From Tistrella mobilis (lineage in GTDB: Bacteria > Pseudomonadota > Alphaproteobacteria > Tistrellales > Tistrellaceae), in NCBI RefSeq assembly GCF_039634785.1, contig NZ_JBBIAB010000015.1, forward strand, positions 60,385 to 124,384: a DNA stretch of 64,000 nucleotides, written 5' to 3'. Every line of letters begins with the position of its first letter. The stretch's first letter is position 1. A program made the position numbers and the translations under genes. Positions 1-8,640 of this stretch are shown piece after piece. The notes below the pieces were generated by a model. That model did no database searches and was not told the origin of the DNA. It worked only from the letters and a program-made list of their open reading frames with translations.

Positions 1-368
1 CTGACCGGCCCGCCCGTCGCAGGGTCGGTGGCGATATAGGGCAGGCCCTGGTCCTTCCAGGCGTTCATGCCGCCGGCCATATGGGCGATGCGGTCGAAGC
101 CCGCGGCGGCACAGCGTTCGGCCATGCGGGTGGAGCGCATGCCCGATCCGCAATGCAGCACGATGCGGCGGCTGTCCTGGGGTGGCAGGAAGCGCGGGTC
201 GAAAAACGCCATGGGCATCAGCAGGGCGCCCTCGATATGTTCCACCGCATATTCCTGCGGGGTGCGGACGTCGATCAGCACGATCTCCCCCGTCGCCAGG
301 GCGGCGCGGGTTTCTTCAGGGGTGTAGGCATCGAATTCGGTGATGCCCAGAATCTCGCGGATCGGCAT
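1..368 (-). CDS. Rhodanese-domain protein, C-terminus cut by the window edge
   Basis: The minus-strand frame from ATG at 368 runs off the left end. It reads as a single rhodanese domain: an early DVRTPQEYAVEHIEGA stretch (residues about 35-50), then the active-site loop HCGSGMRST with the cysteine that would carry the persulfide, then HMAGGMNAWKDQGLP. Rhodaneses of this single-domain type move sulfane sulfur or act as small sulfur-carrier or redox modules in the cytoplasm. At least 122 residues are visible and there is no signal peptide. The physiological sulfur acceptor cannot be told from the sequence. Confidence 0.9.
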   Translation of the reverse strand, partial: MPIREILGITEFDAYTPEETRAALATGEIVLIDVRTPQEYAVEHIEGALLMPMAFFDPRFLPPQDSRRIVLHCGSGMRSTRMAERCAAAGFDRIAHMAGGMNAWKDQGLPYIATDPATGGPV

Positions 369-516
369 GGGACCGGACCTTTCCTGGCTGCGATTGGCTG
401 CCCCTGATCATCTTCAGATCCGCCGTCCTGTCCTTGCGGAATCTCAAAGCGCGCGCCGGCCTTCCCCGCCAGGATCGGCCATGTCCCGATCCCGCCTGGC
501 CCGAGGGAGGTTCGTC

Positions 517-948
517 ATGCCCGTCACCACCGATGCCGCGATTCGGGCGGCGCTGGACGAAGCCTGGCGGGCGGCGGCCATCGCCGAGGCGGTGATTGCG
601 CGTTTCGGGCCGGTCATGCCCTTCCGCAACCTGCTGATGTCGGATTATCTGCATGCCGCCACCCTGATCCGCCTGCTCGTCGCCCGCGGCATGTCTGCCC
701 CGGCGCGCCCGGTTGCCGCCCCGCCGGCCCTGCCCGCGGATCTGCGGGCCGCCTGCCGGATGGCGGCCGACAACGCCGTGGCGGCGATCGGCGGCTATGA
801 AAGCCGGCTGCTGCCGGCGGTGCAGGGCGATGCCGAGGCCGGGCCCGTGCTGATGCGCCTCCATGATGCGCTACGCCATGTTCAGCTGCCGGCCCTGCTT
901 CACTGGGCGGAAATGCATGGCTGCCCTGCCCCGGCCGCCGCATCCTGA
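517..948 (+). CDS. Ferritin-like helical protein, degenerate, unknown function
   Basis: A 143-residue, almost wholly helical protein. I chose ATG 517 because GAGGGAGG sits 7 bases upstream; the frame is open further upstream but that part overlaps the divergent rhodanese gene. Residues about 15-60 (AEAVIARFGPVMPFRNLL, then SDYLHAATLIRLLVARGM) and the end (LRHVQLPALLHW) follow the layout of DUF2202/ferritin-like proteins, where the equivalent helices usually carry ExxH-type metal ligands. Here the expected glutamates are mostly missing (SDYLHA instead of an E-x-x-H pattern), so metal binding is doubtful. The family assignment is from memory of the pattern and is tentative. It is divergent from the rhodanese gene and upstream of the PHA-synthase-like gene, with a 140-base gap. 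Confidence 0.7.
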   Translation: MPVTTDAAIRAALDEAWRAAAIAEAVIARFGPVMPFRNLLMSDYLHAATLIRLLVARGMSAPARPVAAPPALPADLRAACRMAADNAVAAIGGYESRLLPAVQGDAEAGPVLMRLHDALRHVQLPALLHWAEMHGCPAPAAAS

Positions 949-1088
949 CAGGGAATTCATTTTTGCCATGCTGCATTGCGGCATAGACTCGACCCGTCGA
1001 TGAGATCGTCGAGCCTCCGCTCCGAACGGCTGCCCCATTTTCGTGGCGCAGCCGGAGACCCGGCGACGCCACGCAAAGGAAGTCGCTC

Positions 1089-2201
1089 ATGTCATCGAAA
1101 TCCGTCGGATCCGCCACCCCCAGCGCCGTCCCCGCCTTCTGGCCGCTCGCCATGGCGAACGACATGCTGCAGCAGGGGCTGGAGCTGTATGCGCGCAATG
1201 CGAAATTCGTCGAGGAAGAGATCCGCATCCACGATGATCTGCGGCCCAAACTCGCCACGCCCAGCCGGCTGCGTCTCGACCTGCGGACCATGGCTCTGCG
1301 CGAATATGGCCAGCAGGGTAAGGGCATCCCCACGCTGGTGAACGCCCCCTATGCCGGCCATACCGCGATGATCGCGGATTATCACCAGGGCCAGAGCCTG
1401 GTTGAAACCCTGCTCGCCAACGGCATCGATCATGTCGCGCTGACCGACTGGAAAAGCGCCACCGCCGATATGAAGGATCTGGAGATCGACGACTATCTGG
1501 CCCAGCTGGTGGTCGCGATCGACGATCTGGGCGGCCGGGTCAATCTGGTCGGCCTCTGCCAGGGCGGCTGGACCTCGGCGATGATCGCCGCCCGCTTCCC
1601 CGAGAAGGTGAATTCACTGGTGCTGGCCGGGGCGCCGATCGATACCGATGCCGGCGACGGGCCGATCAAACGCATGGCCCATGCCTCGCCGATGGCCTTT
1701 TACGAGGATCTGGTGAAGCTGGGCGGCGGGCTGATGCGCGGCAAGTTCATGCTGCAGGGCTGGAAAAACATGCATCCCGAGCAGCATTACATCCAGTCCC
1801 ATATCGACCTCTACGAGCATATCGACGACCCGGCCTATCTGGCCAAGGAAGAGGTCTTCGAAAGCTGGTACGAAAACCCGCTCGACCTGCCCGGGCGCTG
1901 GTACCTGCAGGCGATCCGACTGCTGTTCAAGGAAAACCGTCTGGCGAAGGGCGATTTCATCGCGCTCGGCCGCCGGCTGGACCTGAAGACGATCACCTGC
2001 CCGACCTATCTTCTGGCGGGTGCGGGCGACGACATCACCACGCCGGAACAGGTGCTGGACGCGGCGAAATATATCGGCACGCCCGCAGCCGATATCGTGC
2101 AGCAGACGGTGCCGGGCGGGCATATCGGCCTGTTCATGGGCGCCCGCACGCTGAAAGAATACTGGCCGGGGATTGCCCGCTGGATCGCCGGCCGGGACTG
2201 A
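1089..2201 (+). CDS. PHA-synthase-like alpha/beta hydrolase with cysteine nucleophile
   Basis: A 370-residue alpha/beta-hydrolase. The nucleophile elbow is GLCQGGW (around residue 157), so the nucleophile is cysteine as in polyhydroxyalkanoate synthases (lipase box G-x-C-x-G) and not serine. The later AGAGDDITTP and GGHIGLFMG segments supply the Asp and His of the triad. The protein starts with a helical region resembling the N-terminus of PhaC (MANDMLQQGLELYARNAKF). Length matches class III PhaC (about 355-370 residues), but no PhaE subunit or other pha gene is in the window, so it could be a PHA synthase, a PHA depolymerase or another acyl transferase of this family. Start chosen from the AAAGGAAG ribosome site just upstream. 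It converges with the Fnr-like gene, 25 bases away. Confidence 0.85.
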   Translation: MSSKSVGSATPSAVPAFWPLAMANDMLQQGLELYARNAKFVEEEIRIHDDLRPKLATPSRLRLDLRTMALREYGQQGKGIPTLVNAPYAGHTAMIADYHQGQSLVETLLANGIDHVALTDWKSATADMKDLEIDDYLAQLVVAIDDLGGRVNLVGLCQGGWTSAMIAARFPEKVNSLVLAGAPIDTDAGDGPIKRMAHASPMAFYEDLVKLGGGLMRGKFMLQGWKNMHPEQHYIQSHIDLYEHIDDPAYLAKEEVFESWYENPLDLPGRWYLQAIRLLFKENRLAKGDFIALGRRLDLKTITCPTYLLAGAGDDITTPEQVLDAAKYIGTPAADIVQQTVPGGHIGLFMGARTLKEYWPGIARWIAGRD

Positions 2202-2226
2202 GCTCCTGCTCAGCCGGCCCCCTTGT

Positions 2227-2928
2227 TCAGGCGGCAATCTCTGCAAGCGCCGCCCGGTCGCAGCGCACCAGATTATGCGACAGCGTGGTCAGCACGCCGC
2301 TGCGGCGAAACTCGGAAATCGTCCGGCTGGTCGTCTCCAGCGTCACCCCCAGGATCGCCCCCAGATCCTCGCGGCTGAACAGCCGCACCGGCTGATCGGG
2401 GGCATCCTCGCTCAGCCATAGCAGCAGCCGGGCCAGGCGCTGGCGGGCATGGCCGGTGGCAAGCTCGGTCAGGAAGTCGTCGGCAACGCTCAACGCCTCG
2501 TACCACTTCTCCATCAGCCGCTGATGCAGCCGGGGCGTTTCGGTCTGCAGGCGGGTCACCACCGAGGTCGGGATCCGGCACAACTCCACCGGCTGCAGGG
2601 CCATCGCCGCATGGGGATAGGTCGGCCGGACCAGCGCCTCGATCCCGGCCACCCCGCCCGCCCGCACCAGCCGCACGATGCGCTGGCCGCCATCGGGCTG
2701 GATATGGACCAGCTTCACCAGGCCGGCGCGCACGGTAAACACCGCCTCTGCCGGATCGTCCAGCCCGTAGAGGGCGGTGCCGGCCGGGATGCTGCGTTCC
2801 TCGATCGGCAGATGGATATGGGCGAAATCCTCCGCCTCCAGATCGGCGAAGAGCGCAAGCCGGCGGATGCCGCAGCTCTGGCACGCGGCAAGCCCCTTCC
2901 AGGCGGCGGCAATCCGGTTTGGCTGCAC
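2227..2928 (-). CDS. Crp/Fnr-family transcriptional regulator
   Basis: A 233-residue regulator if GTG 2928 is used, which has GAGAGG 9 bases upstream; an ATG at 2997 would add 23 low-complexity residues and overlap tlyA. Residues about 25-145 form the cyclic-nucleotide-type beta roll (RSIPAGTALYGLDDPAEA, then LVKLVHIQPDGGQRIVRL) and residues about 150-230 the Crp helix-turn-helix (FSREDLGAILGVTLETTSR, recognition helix). The N-terminus has C16-x2-C19, as in Fnr, but the third N-terminal cysteine of Fnr is absent; one more cysteine is found in VELCRIP. It may therefore bind no Fe-S cluster or an altered one. Oxygen, redox or nitric oxide sensing is plausible from the family but unproved. The recognition helix E-x-x-S-R matches the Fnr-type TTGAT half-site pattern. 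Confidence 0.9.
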   Translation of the reverse strand: MQPNRIAAAWKGLAACQSCGIRRLALFADLEAEDFAHIHLPIEERSIPAGTALYGLDDPAEAVFTVRAGLVKLVHIQPDGGQRIVRLVRAGGVAGIEALVRPTYPHAAMALQPVELCRIPTSVVTRLQTETPRLHQRLMEKWYEALSVADDFLTELATGHARQRLARLLLWLSEDAPDQPVRLFSREDLGAILGVTLETTSRTISEFRRSGVLTTLSHNLVRCDRAALAEIAA

Positions 2929-2980
2929 GGGCGTGACCTCTCGTGAGGGGCGGGACCTCTCGGGATGCGCGGGCCGCCGG

Positions 2981-3790
2981 TCAGTCCCCGGCGGCATCCC
3001 CGTCAGCTTCGCCCGGATCGCGCGGCGTGAAAAGCCCTGCGCCGCCGGCGGTGAAGCGGGCCACGATCAGGAATTCGACATTGCCGTCCGGGCCCTTGAT
3101 CGGGCTCTGGGTCACGCCGGCCACCTCGACCCCGGGCAGGCTTGCGAACCAGCCGGAAATCGTCTCCACCACCTCGGCATGCAGCTCGGGCTCGCGCACG
3201 ATGCCACCCTTGCCCACCCGGCCCTTGCCGACCTCGAATTGCGGCTTGATCAGCGCCACCGCCAGCCCCCCGGGCTTCAGCCGCGAAAGGGCGGCCGGCA
3301 GAACCGTGCGCAGGCCGATGAAGCTTGCATCGCAGACCACCCAGTCGACCGGCTCGGGCACATGCTCTTCGGTCAGATAGCGGGCGTTCAGCTTCTCCAT
3401 CACCACCACGCGCTCGTCCTGGCGCAGCTTCCAGGCCAGCTGGCCATGGCCCACATCGACCGCATAAACCCTTGCGGCGCCACGGGTCAGCAGCACGTCG
3501 GTAAAGCCGCCGGTCGATGCGCCGACATCGATCGCGACCGCAGCCGTCGGGTCCAGGCCGAACTGGTCGATCGCGCCCTGAAGCTTCAGCCCCCCGCGCG
3601 ACACCCAGGGGTGGTCGGCCCCCTTCACCAGCAGGGCCGCCCCGGGCTTCACTTTCGTGCCGGGCTTGGTTTCCTTGCGATCGTCGACGAAGACATGCCC
3701 CGCCATGATCAGCGCCTGGGCGCGGCTGCGCGTCTCCACCAGCCCCCGGTCGACGAGGGCCTGGTCCAGACGGGTGGTTGCGGTGGCCAT
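2981..3790 (-). CDS. tlyA: TlyA-family rRNA 2'-O-methyltransferase
   Basis: A 269-residue protein with an N-terminal S4 RNA-binding domain (residues about 7-65: RLDQALVDRGLVETRSRAQ, then GHVFVDDR) and a C-terminal FtsJ-like SAM-methyltransferase domain. The SAM site is AIDVGASTGGFTDVLL (about 86-101), and the K-D-K-type catalytic residues fit DVGHGQLAWKLR, CDASFIGL and ALIKPQFEVGK. TlyA enzymes methylate cytidines in 16S and/or 23S rRNA. The gene follows dxs closely (17 bases between dxs stop and tlyA start on the minus strand), the usual alphaproteobacterial dxs-tlyA pairing. Its last codons overlap the upstream open frame of the Fnr-like regulator. Confidence 0.95.
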   Translation of the reverse strand: MATATTRLDQALVDRGLVETRSRAQALIMAGHVFVDDRKETKPGTKVKPGAALLVKGADHPWVSRGGLKLQGAIDQFGLDPTAAVAIDVGASTGGFTDVLLTRGAARVYAVDVGHGQLAWKLRQDERVVVMEKLNARYLTEEHVPEPVDWVVCDASFIGLRTVLPAALSRLKPGGLAVALIKPQFEVGKGRVGKGGIVREPELHAEVVETISGWFASLPGVEVAGVTQSPIKGPDGNVEFLIVARFTAGGAGLFTPRDPGEADGDAAGD

Positions 3791-3806
3791 GGGGCAGCGG
3801 TCCGGA

Positions 3807-5744
3807 TCAGGCGCGGCTGTTGGTGGTCAACACCACGTCGACATCGTTATGACCCAGCGCTTCCAGCGCCTTGGCCACGATCGCCTGCACGCCGAGGCCC
3901 GCCATCTCCACCTGATCGCGCGGGCTGGCATGGTCGATGAACAGATCCGGCAGCATCATCGGGCGCAGCTTCAGCCCGCGCTCGATCAGCGCGCCGTCGC
4001 ACAGAAGCTGGGTCACCTGGCTCGCGAAGCCGCCGATGGCGTTCTCCTCGATGGTGATCAGCACCTCGTGTTCGGATGCCAGGCGGCGGACCAGATCGGC
4101 ATCGATGGGTTTGGCGAAACGGGCATCGGCGACGGTGGTCGAATAGCCGCGGGCGGTGAGTTCCTCCCCCGCCTTCAGCGCATCGGCGACCCGGCTGCCC
4201 AGGGCCAGGATCGCGACCTTGGTGCCCTCGCGCAGGATGCGGCCGCGGCCGATTTCGAGCGGGGTGCCGCGCGCCGGCAGGGGCACGCCCAGCCCCTCGC
4301 CGCGCGGATAGCGCACGGCGCTCGGCCGGTCGTCGATCAGGGCGGCGGTCGCCACCATATGCATCAGCTCGGCCTCGTCGGCCGGCGCCATCACCACGAA
4401 ATCGGGCAGGCAGCACAGATAGGTCAGGTCGAACGAGCCCATATGCGTGGCGCCGTCGGCACCGACCAGACCGGCGCGGTCGATGGCGAAGCGCACCGGC
4501 AGGCGTTGGATGGCGACGTCGTGCACCACCTGGTCATAGGCGCGCTGCAGAAAGGTCGAATAGATGGTGGCGAAGGGCTTCATCCCCTCGGCCGCCAGGC
4601 CGGCGGCAAAGGTCACGGCATGCTGTTCGGCGATGCCGACATCGAACACCCGGTCGGGGAAGCGCCGGCCGAAGCGGTCGAGCCCGGTACCCGTCGGCAT
4701 GGCGGCGGTCACCGCCAGCACCCGCGGATCATGTTCGGCCTCTGCGATCAGCGCATCGGCGAAGACATTGGTATAGCTGGGCGCGCCGGCCGCCGGCTTG
4801 ACCTGGGCGCCGGTCACCACGTCGAACTTCGCCACGCCGTGATACTTGTCCGCGGCCTTTTCGGCCGGCGGATAGCCCTTGCCCTTCTGGGTGACGATGT
4901 GGATCAGCACCGGCCCGTCCTGGTCGGCGTCGCGCACATTCAGCAGCACCGGCAGCAGGTGATCCAGATTATGGCCGTCGATCGGGCCGACATAATAGAA
5001 ACCCAGCTCTTCGAACAGCGTGCCGCCGGTGACCAGGCCACGGGCGAATTCCTCGGCCCGCCGCGCCGCCTGTTCCAGCGGCTTGGGGAAGACCCGGGCC
5101 ATCTGCTTGGCGATGTCGCGGAGCGAACGGTAGGACCGCGACGAGATCAGCCGCGAGAGATAGGCGCTCATCGCGCCGGTCGGCGGCGCGATCGACATGT
5201 CGTTGTCGTTCAGGATCACGATCAGCCGGTCGGGCATGGCGCCGGCATTGTTCATGGCCTCATAGGCCATGCCGGCGCTCATCGCGCCGTCGCCGATCAC
5301 GGCAATCACCCGCCGCTCCTCCTCACCCTTCAGCCGGCTCGCCACCGCCATGCCCAGGCCGGCGGAGATGGAGGTGGAGCTGTGCGCGGCACCGAAGGGG
5401 TCGTATTCGCTTTCGTCGCGCTTGGTGAAGCCCGACAGCCCGTCCTTCTGGCGCAGCGTGCGGATGCGCTCGCGCCGTCCGGTCAGGATCTTGTGCGGGT
5501 AGCACTGATGGCCGACATCCCAGATCAACCGGTCGCGCGGCGTGTCGAAGACATGATGGATCGCGACGCTCAGCTCAACCACGCCGAGCCCTGCGCCCAG
5601 ATGGCCACCGGTGACCGAGACCGCGGAGACGGTTTCAGCCCGCAGCTCGTCGGCCAGCTGGCGCAGCTGGTCGCGGTTGAAGCCGCGGATATCGGCCGGC
5701 ACCCGAACGGTGTCGAGCAACGGGGTGGACGGGCGATCGGACAC
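3807..5744 (-). CDS. dxs: 1-deoxy-D-xylulose-5-phosphate synthase
   Basis: Thiamine-diphosphate enzyme that condenses pyruvate and glyceraldehyde-3-phosphate, the first step of the MEP isoprenoid pathway. I use GTG 5744 (645 residues, normal for DXS) because GAGGAGAGG lies just upstream; an upstream ATG at 5810 would add 22 basic residues with no family match. Visible motifs: [10 protein letters not shown] near residue 45, the ThDP motif GDGAMSAG...NDNDMSIA (about 150-185), a transketolase pyrimidine-domain motif [18 protein letters not shown] (about 365-382) and the C-terminal transketolase domain ending in [15 protein letters not shown]. It lies 290 bases after ispA in the same orientation. 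Confidence 0.97.
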   Translation of the reverse strand: MSDRPSTPLLDTVRVPADIRGFNRDQLRQLADELRAETVSAVSVTGGHLGAGLGVVELSVAIHHVFDTPRDRLIWDVGHQCYPHKILTGRRERIRTLRQKDGLSGFTKRDESEYDPFGAAHSSTSISAGLGMAVASRLKGEEERRVIAVIGDGAMSAGMAYEAMNNAGAMPDRLIVILNDNDMSIAPPTGAMSAYLSRLISSRSYRSLRDIAKQMARVFPKPLEQAARRAEEFARGLVTGGTLFEELGFYYVGPIDGHNLDHLLPVLLNVRDADQDGPVLIHIVTQKGKGYPPAEKAADKYHGVAKFDVVTGAQVKPAAGAPSYTNVFADALIAEAEHDPRVLAVTAAMPTGTGLDRFGRRFPDRVFDVGIAEQHAVTFAAGLAAEGMKPFATIYSTFLQRAYDQVVHDVAIQRLPVRFAIDRAGLVGADGATHMGSFDLTYLCCLPDFVVMAPADEAELMHMVATAALIDDRPSAVRYPRGEGLGVPLPARGTPLEIGRGRILREGTKVAILALGSRVADALKAGEELTARGYSTTVADARFAKPIDADLVRRLASEHEVLITIEENAIGGFASQVTQLLCDGALIERGLKLRPMMLPDLFIDHASPRDQVEMAGLGVQAIVAKALEALGHNDVDVVLTTNSRA

Positions 5745-6034
5745 TTGCGACCTCTCCTCGCGCACGCGATGTTTTGTTGACCGACCCGGCAGACAACGAC
5801 CCTGCCGCATCGGGAGCCCCGTTTCTTAGGGCTCTCGGCCTGCCCTGGCAACCCGCAACGACGGATATCGCTGCGGGCATCGGGCATTACCGGTGATATG
5901 GCATCCCGTCACCGGCAATGAAACCCGCCGATCGGCGGACCAGCGGAAATCCGGCCAATATAGCGACCGTCACGGGGCTTGCACAGCCTGCAGCCATGCG
6001 CCGGTCAACCGTGATCGTTGCAGGAAGGTTGCAG
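5745..6034 (-). other. ispA-dxs intergenic region, probable dxs leader
   Basis: 290 bases without a convincing gene. On the minus strand it holds a 7-bp hairpin with arms CCGGTGA/TCACCGG (plus-strand 5890-5918) and a GAGCCC/GGGCTC hairpin (about 5817-5837) nearer dxs. The gap is long for an operon of this sort, so dxs may have its own promoter. I looked for a thiamine-pyrophosphate riboswitch core (CUGAGA) and did not find one. Confidence 0.4.
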
Positions 6035-7021
6035 TCAGCGGTCACGCGTCACGATATGCACGGCCAGCCGGCGCAGGTCGTCGGCCCGGCCATCGAAGCC
6101 CTGCAAGGCCGCCAGGGCCATGTCCATCAGCCGGGCGGCCTCGGCACGCGCGCCGTCGATCCCCATCAGCCCGACGAAGGTCGCCTTGCCGCGGGCGGCA
6201 TCCTTGCCCACCGCCTTGCCCGCGGCCGCGGCATCGCCGGTTGCGTCGATCAGGTCGTCGGCGATCTGATAGGCCAGCCCCACCGCGCGGGCATAGTCGC
6301 GCAGGCTGGTGCGGGCCTCCATGCCGGCACCGCCCAGAATGGCGCCCGCCCGGCAGCAGAATTCGATCAGCGCGCCGGTCTTCAGCCGCTGCATCCGGCC
6401 GATGGTCCCCAGATCCTGCGCTTCGCCGCGGGTTTCGGCCTCGATGTCCAGCATCTGCCCGCCGACCATGCCGCCGGCACCGCCCGCCTCGGCCAGCGCC
6501 ACCACCAGATCGGCGCGGACCGTGCCGTCGGGATGGGTCTCGGGCTCACCCAGCACCTGGAAGGCCAGCGTCAGCAGCGCATCGCCAACCAGAATGGCGG
6601 TCGCCTCGTCGAAGCGGCGATGGGTGGTCGGGCGGCCGCGGCGCAGATCGTCGTCATCCATCGCCGGCAGATCGTCATGGACCAGCGAATAGGTGTGCAG
6701 GAATTCGACCGCCGCCCCGGCGCGATAGAGCCGGTCTGCCGGCACGTCGAACAGCGCCCCCGATGCCGCGATCAGGAAGGGCCGCAGCCGCTTGCCGCCG
6801 GCAAAGACCGCATAGCGCAGCGCCTCGGTCAGCCGGGGGGAGGCACCGCCGCCTTCGGGCGGCAGCAGCCGGTCCATCGCCGCATCGACGCCCGCCGCCA
6901 CCTCGGTCAGCCGGGCGTTCAGCGCCCCACGTGCCGCCGCGTCGAAGACGGGCAGCGGCATCACGGTCTCGTCGCTCGCAAACGGGTCTTGGGCCACGCG
7001 ATCCCGGGGGCCGGTGCTCAT
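6035..7021 (-). CDS. ispA: Farnesyl diphosphate synthase (short-chain polyprenyl synthase)
   Basis: Cytoplasmic trans-prenyltransferase, 328 residues, joining DMAPP and IPP to geranyl and farnesyl diphosphate. The first aspartate-rich motif is DDLPAMDDDD (116-125) and the second is in AYQIADDLIDATGD (about residues 245-262); GGKRLRPF (75-82) is the IPP-binding loop. A tyrosine five residues before the first motif fits a short-chain product. The ATG at 7021 overlaps the xseB stop (ATGA), so the two are translationally coupled, and dxs follows downstream. Confidence 0.95.
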   Translation of the reverse strand: MSTGPRDRVAQDPFASDETVMPLPVFDAAARGALNARLTEVAAGVDAAMDRLLPPEGGGASPRLTEALRYAVFAGGKRLRPFLIAASGALFDVPADRLYRAGAAVEFLHTYSLVHDDLPAMDDDDLRRGRPTTHRRFDEATAILVGDALLTLAFQVLGEPETHPDGTVRADLVVALAEAGGAGGMVGGQMLDIEAETRGEAQDLGTIGRMQRLKTGALIEFCCRAGAILGGAGMEARTSLRDYARAVGLAYQIADDLIDATGDAAAAGKAVGKDAARGKATFVGLMGIDGARAEAARLMDMALAALQGFDGRADDLRRLAVHIVTRDR

Positions 7022-7275
7022 TCGGGATCCACCGGCTCAAGCCCGGCGGGGCGGCCGTCGCCGCCCAGCACGATGCGCTCCACCTTGGCCTTGGCCTCGG
7101 CCAGTTTGCGTTCGCAATGCCGGCGCAACAGGGCCCCGCGCTCGTAATCCTCGATCGCCTCTTCCAGCCGTGCCTCGCCGCTTTCCAGCTTGCGCACGAT
7201 CTGTTCAAGCTGCTTCAGCGCATCCTCGAAGCTCAGCTCCGCGATCTCCGGCGGCAGGGTGTCGGCGGCGGCCAT
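7018..7275 (-). CDS. xseB: Exodeoxyribonuclease VII small subunit
   Basis: An 85-residue helical protein. ATG 7275 is preceded by GGAGG; the frame upstream of it is not protein-like. The sequence LSFEDALKQLEQIVRKLE, then GEARLEEAIEDYERG is the standard XseB coiled-coil core. XseB binds XseA to form exonuclease VII, a cytoplasmic single-strand DNase; xseA is not in the window. The order xseB-ispA-dxs is conserved in many proteobacteria. Confidence 0.95.
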   Translation of the reverse strand: MAAADTLPPEIAELSFEDALKQLEQIVRKLESGEARLEEAIEDYERGALLRRHCERKLAEAKAKVERIVLGGDGRPAGLEPVDPE

Positions 7276-7382
7276 GGCCTCGGAACCTCCTCGGTCTGTC
7301 TGGGGCGGGCGGATCGAATGAGGGCGGAGTGTAAGCCGGCCCTGCGCCGCCGGGCAAGGCAGACCAGGATCAGACTGCAGGA

Positions 7383-8321
7383 TCAGGGCGCCGTCATCAG
7401 CACATGAACATGGGAGGCCGTGGCATCGGCCAGCGCCCTGAGGTCGTAGCCGCCTTCCAGCGTCGAGATGATCCGGCCGCCGCAATGACGCCGGGCCACT
7501 TCGATCAGCTCCTTGGTCATCCAGGCGAAATCCTCGGTGCCGAGATCCATGCCGCCCACCGGATCGCGGTGATGGGCATCGAATCCGGCCGAGACCAGCA
7601 GCAGATCGGGCATGAATTCGTCCAGCGCCGGGATCAGCCGCTCGATGAAGGCCCGGCGGACCATGATCCCGCCCGATCCGGCGCCGAAGGGGATGTTCAT
7701 GATGTTGCCGGCGACGCCGCGTTCGGAAATCCGCCCGGTGCCGGGATAGAACGGCGCCTGGTGGATCGAGCCGTAGAACAGGTCCGGGTCGTTTTCGAAG
7801 ATCGCCTGGGTGCCGTTGCCGTGATGGACGTCGAAATCCACCACCGCGATCCGGTTCACCTTGTGCACGGCCCGCGCATGCAGGGCACCGACCGCGACGT
7901 TGTTGAACAGGCAGAAGCCCATCGGCCGCGCCGGCTCGGCATGATGTCCGGGCGGGCGGATGGCGCAGAAGGCACGATCGAACCGCCCGCCCATCACGGC
8001 ATCCACCGCCGCCACCACGGCGCCCGCGGCGCGGCGTGCCGCCTCTCCCGATCCGGGCGAGACCACGGTATCCGGGTCCAGATGCAGGGCCTGCGCACCG
8101 GTTGCCGGAATGGCGGCGAGCACGCTTTTCACATAGGCGGCATCATGGGCGAGGGACAACGTCTCGTCCGAGGCGAGCGGCGCCTCTTCGCGCACCAGGG
8201 CCGCGAATTCAGGGGCGTCCAGCGCCTTCAGCACCGCCCGCAGGCGATCGGGCGATTCCGGGTGCCAGGATCCGGTCTCGTGATCGAGACAGGCCGGGTG
8301 GGTCAGCAACAGCACCGACAT
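7383..8321 (-). CDS. Histone deacetylase-like amidohydrolase
   Basis: A 313-residue zinc amidohydrolase of the histone deacetylase/acetylpolyamine amidohydrolase superfamily. The catalytic histidine pair is in RPPGHHAEP, zinc ligands in VVDFDVHHGNGTQ and AGFDAHHRDP, and the active-site tyrosine region is TLEGGYDLRAL near the C-terminus. Bacterial members deacetylate small acetylated amines or proteins in the cytoplasm; the substrate is not predictable here. ATG 8321 was chosen since the homologous part begins at MSVLLLTHPACLDHETG; an upstream in-frame ATG adds 49 proline/arginine-rich residues. It is followed on the same strand by xseB after 107 bases. Confidence 0.93.
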   Translation of the reverse strand: MSVLLLTHPACLDHETGSWHPESPDRLRAVLKALDAPEFAALVREEAPLASDETLSLAHDAAYVKSVLAAIPATGAQALHLDPDTVVSPGSGEAARRAAGAVVAAVDAVMGGRFDRAFCAIRPPGHHAEPARPMGFCLFNNVAVGALHARAVHKVNRIAVVDFDVHHGNGTQAIFENDPDLFYGSIHQAPFYPGTGRISERGVAGNIMNIPFGAGSGGIMVRRAFIERLIPALDEFMPDLLLVSAGFDAHHRDPVGGMDLGTEDFAWMTKELIEVARRHCGGRIISTLEGGYDLRALADATASHVHVLMTAP

Positions 8322-8640
8322 CAGGTTCAGCGTTTCCTCGCATGTCCCGCAGGGGGGCGCCCGACCGGATGAGCGGTCGGCCGGACCGGGCCCGGGGCGG
8401 GACGAACTGTCCGACGTTGGCCGCCCCTCGTCTTTCGGGCGGGGGCGGCGTCGCCGGATCGGCATCACACTTCGACAGTCGCCCTACTCTCCCGCGCAGG
8501 CGCGCCAGAGGCAAGAGCCGATCCACGCACCAGGGACAGGAGCGGGACGGGATGGGAAAGCCGTATCCGAACTGGTATACCATCAGGCGCGATTTCGATC
8601 GCACCACAACCTAAAGGCGAGCAGGATACCGTCGGACGTG
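8322..8640. other. Divergent promoter region, hdaH / AbrB gene
   Basis: 319 bases between divergent genes. A short open frame (ATG 8551 to TAA 8614, 20 codons) has an AGGAGCGGGACGGG stretch in front of it and ends 26 bases before the AbrB-family start; it could be a leader peptide, but nothing in its sequence supports a function. The perfect palindrome at 8573-8582 is listed separately. Nothing else stands out. Confidence 0.4.
8573..8582. promoter_or_regulatory. TGGTATACCA palindrome, possible GntR-type operator
   Basis: A perfect 10-base palindrome centred 63 bases upstream of the AbrB-family gene. TGGTATACCA-like sites are typical of GntR/FadR-family repressors (known for the family). No GntR regulator is present in this window, so the link is inference from the sequence alone. 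Confidence 0.35.

Noticed and set aside
3657..5780. Very long plus-strand frame opposite dxs
   Set aside because: It mirrors a well-supported dxs gene and has typical antisense composition (His, Gln, Arg, Gly).
5811..6034. Thiamine (TPP) riboswitch before dxs
   Set aside because: The CUGAGA core was not found on the minus strand, and hairpins there do not fit the fold.
8551..8614. 20-codon leader peptide before the AbrB-family gene
   Set aside because: It has no special residues (no repeated amino acid) and no terminator/antiterminator pair after it, so I did not call it a gene.
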